A stretch of 64,000 nt of DNA from Vitellaria paradoxa (Eukaryota; Streptophyta; Magnoliopsida; Ericales; Sapotaceae). Position numbers and translations under genes: made by a program. Below the pieces are notes generated by a model, which was not told the origin of the DNA, searched no databases, and saw nothing but the letters and a program-made list of their open reading frames with translations. Of this stretch, positions 60,928 through 64,000 are shown one piece after another. Location of the stretch: the NCBI GenBank assembly GCA_019916065.1, contig CM034241.1, positions 7,231,920-7,295,919 on the forward strand, in the 5' to 3' direction. Within the stretch, counting starts at the first letter, position 1, and every line of letters starts with the position of its first letter.

Positions 60928-61305
60928 GTGTTTGGTAGCGCAAATTTTAGTTTTTTTTAGTAATTTTTAGTCAAAATTTATTAGTTGTAATTTTTGGTGT
61001 GTTTAGTGGAATAAAGTGTAATTTTAGCAATTTTTTACAACTTTAGGTGTTTGGTAAATTTTTTACTGTAACAGAGTAGAAATGTGATAACTTTTTGTGT
61101 GTTTGGTAAATTTTTTACTGTAGTAGAGAAAAAAAGTGACAATTTTTGTGTGTTTGGTAAAACTTTTTGTGGGATAAATTATTGTAGCAGAGCAAAAAAA
61201 GTGAAATAAATTATAGTTCCACCAAACGCACCAAAAATTACATTTTACAAAATACAATTTTTGATACTTTTTTTAATCTTTTTTGGAGCCTCCAAACGGG
61301 CTCAT
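60928..61305. mobile_element. Foldback MITE with internal short tandem repeats
   Basis: The left end GGGAGTGTTTGGTAGCGCAA and the right end (reverse complement GAGCCCGTTTGGAGGCTCC) frame a non-coding element of about 380 bp. Inside, a module of about 50 bp ('gtgtttggtaaattttttac', 'tgta.cagag') repeats near 61050, 61100 and 61150. A related element is 1 kb downstream. Confidence 0.55.
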
Positions 61306-61927
61306 AATAACTTACATTCTAATACATATTGTTGTAAATTACTCATGATATTGGCAACAAGCAAGACTTGAGTTTTAACACCTTCTTATCATCAAGAAGT
61401 CTTGGAAAAGAAACATACATACTTCGTAGCCTTAGAAACACTACAAAGACAGAGTGGTGGGTAGAATTTGTAGCCTTAGAAAAACGTACATTTTCACTCT
61501 TTGTTTCATCGTTAAAATGGAAGACACCTCATCATTTCAAGAATAAAATTGTGAGACTCCTACAATGCAACAATTTCACCTTTTTTAAATCTAAATCGTT
61601 AAAAATAATACATGCTTTGAAACTCGTTGGTTAAAAAATTATTTTACTGATGACGCATTAAAATTAAATTTTAATTTTTAATACTTTGTTAAGTAAGTAT
61701 ATTTATTTATTTATTAGACATTTTTTTGGGACGCTAAAGACTAATGGAAACGGCTTGTATAGAAGTAAAATTCTAATAAGGACATACTCTAATTTCGCCA
61801 CAATTGCTTCAATTTACATGAAGAAAATTAAAGTGGAAAGCTGTTTTGTTTTTCATTTTCTATATATCTATATACATATTACATCATCTTTTGATAAATC
61901 ATGACGAAATCAAGAGGTGAGTTTTAG

Positions 61928-62213
61928 AGGGCGTTTGGTAGCCAAATATTTAGCAAAAAATTATCAATTTTTGATTTTAAATTATCAATTTTTACCACTT
62001 TTCTGCACTGTTATAGTAATTTTTTAATTTAAAAATTATTAAAAATTGTTAAAAATTATTAAAAGTTGTCAAAAGTTACTAAAAATTTTACCAAACACTC
62101 AAAAATTGTAAAAAATTACTACTTATTTTACCAAACACCCAAAAAATTACAACAAATACCTTTTGACCCAAAAAAAACTAAAAATTATTAAAAATTGAGC
62201 CTCCAAACACCCC
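61928..62213. mobile_element. Foldback MITE, second copy of the family
   Basis: The left end GGGCGTTTGGTAGCCAAATA and the right end in reverse complement GGGGTGTTTGGAGGCTCAAT are inverted. The interior repeats 'attaaaaattgttaaaaatt' and 'ttttaccaaacac'. It shares 'gtttgg.ggctc' ends and the 'tttggtaaa' modules with 60928-61305. Confidence 0.6.
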
Positions 62214-62438
62214 TATAATTAACTTTTAAGAGGTTACCATCTGAAAATTTTCCAAGAAGGAAATAAGTAATATATATAACAATTTCAAGGCCTAGGAGCA
62301 CCACTAAAAACCGAATGTTTCGTAAACTTTTTTTTTTTTTTTTTAATCGAACTTTATGACCTATTCTTTTGGCACTAGGGTCCAAACTATGGTGCTTAAT
62401 ACGGACAAGAATCTGACTGCTTTCTGTCAGTCTCAGAG

Positions 62439-62477
62439 ACTCTCTCTCACTCTGTGTGTATGTGAGAGAGAGAGAGT
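62439..62477. other. CT/GA inverted repeat next to a TATA-like run
   Basis: ACTCTCTCTCAC (62439-62450) and GTGAGAGAGAGAGAGT (62462-62477) can pair around an 11-base loop. A TATATATATAT run follows at about 62487, then a purine-rich stretch. The region 62230-62680 is less AT-rich than its surroundings and could be a promoter, but no gene follows it within the window on either strand that I can recognise. Confidence 0.35.
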
Positions 62478-63289
62478 TTTCAGAGTTATATATATATATC
62501 TGATGGCTTGTTTTTGAAGGGAGATAAGAGAGGGGCAGAGGGTGGGAGCAGAACGTTCCATCCATGCACATAAAAAAAGTTAATCAGTCTCAGCAGTGGT
62601 CCAGAATCTACGCTGTTCAGGTGCTGCAGCAGCTGCCCAGCGGCCCCTGCTAATGCATGCCTCTCTACTTTAATTTATAGTGGGGTTTGAACTTCCGAAG
62701 AAAGTTCGAAAAATATTAAACATTAGCGTAGAATGTGATGCGTGATTGAATTTAATTAAAAGAAAATTAAAATTTTTTTGATCTTTCAAAATTTCTTCTA
62801 AAAAAATTTTGAAACTCCAGACCAAACTTATATATTACATTTACGCCCATATTGCACATGCACAATTTATGTGTAAGTTGGGATTGATATGGCATTTCAT
62901 TTGCACGTGCATGACCAAACTTCGTTTAGAGTTTCAAATTATTTAAAAAAAGTTAAAAAATTTTTAATTTTTTTAATTAAATATCATCACATGTCATTTT
63001 TACGTTACTTTAAAACTAACTTATGATTTTTTTGAACCTTTTCAGAACTCCAAACACTAAGTGAAATTTAAAAAATTTACTGGAAAACCAAATTAGTATT
63101 TACCAAATTTCATAGTTTAAGCATTCTTTGGAATAGTTTAAGTATTTACGTGGTTTAAAAAATTGGGTATTACGTAAGTACATTAAATTTTAATTATTTT
63201 ATTTTTGAAATGATCGAAATTTATTTAATTGAAAAAAAATACCATATATTATCTTTCAAACTTTTGAGCAGCCACTAAGTAAATTTGGA

Positions 63290-64000
63290 CAAAAAATGAA
63301 CCAAAGGACAAAATGGTTATTTTACAGTTCAAATTTTGATTTTGTCAAAATTTTTTAACTACTAAAAATATGTTAATAAATATTTTGAAGCCTTGCAAGA
63401 TAGAAAAATACAAAGCTTGGGATATAAAAGAAATATGAATTTGGGTCAAGAACATGTTTTGGAATAAAATGATAACTTTATTGTTTGAGTTCAAATCAGA
63501 CCAAAATTTGCTTAACTATTATGAAACATGTAAATAAATATTGTTTTTTAGCATTTTGGCATTCAAGTTCCGAGGTAAAATTATCATTTTATAACTCAAG
63601 TTTGAGTTCTTGAGTTTAAATAAAATTTACTTAGATATGAAAAAAAACATGTCGATGAATATTTTTTTAATTACTTTGTGAATCTTGAATTGTGGATGTC
63701 AACAAAAAAAAAAAAAAAAATTGGCTAGAGGGTAAAATTGTCATTTTACAGTTTGAGTTTGGATGTGACCGAAATTTATTAAACTATTAAAGACATGTTG
63801 TTTATTATTTTTTAATCTTTTGAGAAACTCAAAATACAAATCTGAATAAAAAAATTAACCAGAAATCAAAATGATCATTTTACAATCCGAGAGAGTAATT
63901 AAGATAGTTTGTGAAAGTAAAGTTGCTAATTTTTTTAATAAAATTATAATTGGATTAAAATAAAATTTCATTACTTAAATTGGAAAATACATATTTTCAT
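63290..64000 (+). repeat. 130-bp minisatellite, locus 3 (runs off the window)
   Basis: The same ordered marks as at locus 1 recur: 'aaaatggttattttacagtt' near 63310, then 'atgataactttattg' 63468, 'ttatcattttataactc' 63583, 'ttgtcattttacagttt' 63734 and 'atgatcattttacaatccg' 63870, in the + orientation with spacing of 115-158 bp. No terminal inverted repeat is seen on the left, so the element is either truncated or begins further off; its right end is outside the window. Confidence 0.7.

Noticed and set aside
62401..62480. Possible miR156-like hairpin in the CT/GA inverted repeat
   Set aside because: The mature miR156 sequence is not present; pairing rests on simple repeats only.
1..64000. 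CRISPR arrays, operons, phage or bacterial genes
   Set aside because: No such structure appears; spliced genes, plant families and transposons show a plant nuclear chromosome.

Overview
This is a window of nuclear chromosome from a flowering plant, most likely a eudicot or another non-grass angiosperm. The evidence is spliced genes with plant-specific families (a trihelix factor with the PETAL LOSS architecture and a B-lectin/PAN receptor-like protein), plant retrotransposon and MITE types, telo-box motifs near a gene start, and very AT-rich intergenic DNA. The species cannot be named from the sequence. Gene density is low: three protein genes and one tRNA in 64 kb.

Layout. 1-7.9 kb is AT-rich intergenic DNA made of nested transposable elements: a MITE-like element split by a 1-kb PIF/Harbinger-like element and by the decayed 3' end of a Ty3/gypsy chromovirus with its LTR. 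8.2-18.1 kb holds a seven-exon gene on + for a Pcf11/PCFS4-like mRNA cleavage and polyadenylation factor. 19.8-21.7 kb is a PIF/Harbinger-like element with an internal minisatellite of about 130 bp, itself hit by a LINE remnant. 22.2 kb has tRNA-Leu(AAG) and, 0.4 kb further on, a tRNA-derived SINE with a perfect 16-bp target duplication. 24.2-26.2 kb is a clean solo LTR with a 5-bp target duplication. 27-31.3 kb is MITE-rich and includes a GC-rich SINE.

32.6-34.2 kb holds an intronless + gene for a B-lectin/EGF/PAN membrane protein without a kinase domain. 41.4-43.9 kb holds a two-exon gene on - for a PETAL LOSS (PTL) type trihelix factor. As I recall the Arabidopsis map, relatives of these two lie close together on chromosome 5 (At5g03700 and At5g03680), so the pair is probably an old conserved neighbourhood now stretched by repeats. 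45.2-46.3 kb is a second minisatellite-bearing Harbinger-like element in the opposite orientation. 46.8-52.7 kb is a ruined CACTA (En/Spm) transposon with a TNP2-like transposase fragment, interrupted by a MULE-like element with long inverted repeats. 53.4-54.2 kb is an unusual tandem array carrying the palindrome AAACAGTACCGGTACTGTTT. The rest is MITEs, a second copy of the 1-kb Harbinger-like element, short tandem arrays, and at the right edge a third locus of the 130-bp minisatellite.

The three genes do not form a pathway: one acts in mRNA 3'-end formation, one at the cell surface, one in floral organ boundary control. The most unusual content is in the repeats: the palindromic array and the transposon family with a moving internal minisatellite. 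I found no operon-like system, CRISPR array or defence island, and none is expected in a plant chromosome.
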